From positions 1-6,431 of the forward strand of contig JBARCX010000299.1 of assembly GCA_049794535.1 (NCBI GenBank): 6,431 bases of DNA, written 5' to 3'. The notes beneath the pieces were generated by a model. That model did not search any database and was not told where the DNA came from. It saw only the letters and a list, made by a program, of their open reading frames with translations. Source of the DNA: JBARCX01 sp049794535. Its GTDB lineage: Bacteria > Pseudomonadota > Gammaproteobacteria > Xanthomonadales > Rhodanobacteraceae. Positions within the stretch are counted from its first letter, which is position 1, and the number at the start of each line of letters is the position of its first letter. The translations under genes and the position numbers were made by a program. This document shows, piece after piece, positions 6,309-6,431 of this stretch.

Positions 6309-6431
6309 ATGCTTTCGATAGAACAGATGCCCTACATTTGCCCCGTGGAAATCACCTTGAAGGCGATAGCCGGCAAGTGGAAGCCCGCGATTCTTTGGGC
6401 ACTCTCGACCGGGCCGAAACGCTTCAGCGAA
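6309..6431 (+). CDS. HxlR-family winged-helix transcriptional regulator (3' truncated)
   Basis: Only the first 41 residues are in the window. They are diagnostic for the HxlR family: CPVEITLKAIAGKWKPAIL at 11-29, then the G-x-x-RF-x-E element at 35-41 that leads into the recognition region. C11 is the conserved N-terminal cysteine which, in characterised members such as YodB, HypR and QorR, senses diamide, quinones or hypochlorite. The ATG at 6309 is supported by AGGTG (6296-6300) eight bases upstream; M7 (6327) is a less likely start with no good ribosome site. It is divergent from the ABM gene and probably controls it and perhaps itself through the shared 117-bp region. The full protein should be about 100-150 residues, so most of it lies beyond the edge. 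Confidence 0.92.
   Translation, partial: MLSIEQMPYICPVEITLKAIAGKWKPAILWALSTGPKRFSE

Overview
The window looks like a chromosomal segment of a G+C-rich (roughly 60% by eye) gammaproteobacterium. A member of the Xanthomonadales, such as the Dyella/Rhodanobacter/Luteibacter group, is my best guess. That rests on codon usage, the DUF3761-type exported protein, the style of the serine hydrolases and the CGTCATTCCGGC-type interspersed repeats; it is inference, not a database result.

Layout. The left three quarters (1-5036) hold three exported hydrolases, all on the + strand. The first is a serine hydrolase of the beta-lactamase/penicillin-binding-protein fold, cut by the left window edge. The second is a complete close paralogue with signal peptide, the SxxK, YxN and HTG motifs, and a C-terminal DUF3471-type domain. 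The third is a signal-peptide-bearing alpha/beta hydrolase of the putative esterase (esterase D/Fes-like) family with a GHSSGG nucleophile elbow. The two serine hydrolases are a tandem duplication with an offset of about 1.96 kb. The spacer between them holds a REPIN-like pair of inverted 32-bp hairpin repeats. The stems of these two repeats differ by three compensatory base-pair changes.

Next, a monocistronic small exported protein (5270-5788) has its own recognisable sigma-70-type promoter and a Cys-containing module at each end of an Ala/Pro-rich linker; it matches DUF3761. It converges on a small minus-strand antibiotic-biosynthesis-monooxygenase (ABM) fold gene (5880-6191). The two genes share one perfect 42-bp palindromic bidirectional terminator. 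Divergent from the ABM gene, across a 117-bp control region, an HxlR-family winged-helix regulator begins and runs off the right edge. This is the classic regulator/target arrangement for electrophile or quinone-type stress genes.

How the genes may work together. The three hydrolases plausibly act in the periplasm or outside the cell on peptide, ester or beta-lactam-like substrates, but their substrates cannot be read from the sequence. The ABM/HxlR pair is probably a separate regulatory unit. I see no CRISPR array, tRNA, rRNA, transposase or prophage gene, and no convincing undescribed multi-gene system. The most unusual items are the covarying repeat pair and the tandem paralogues it separates.
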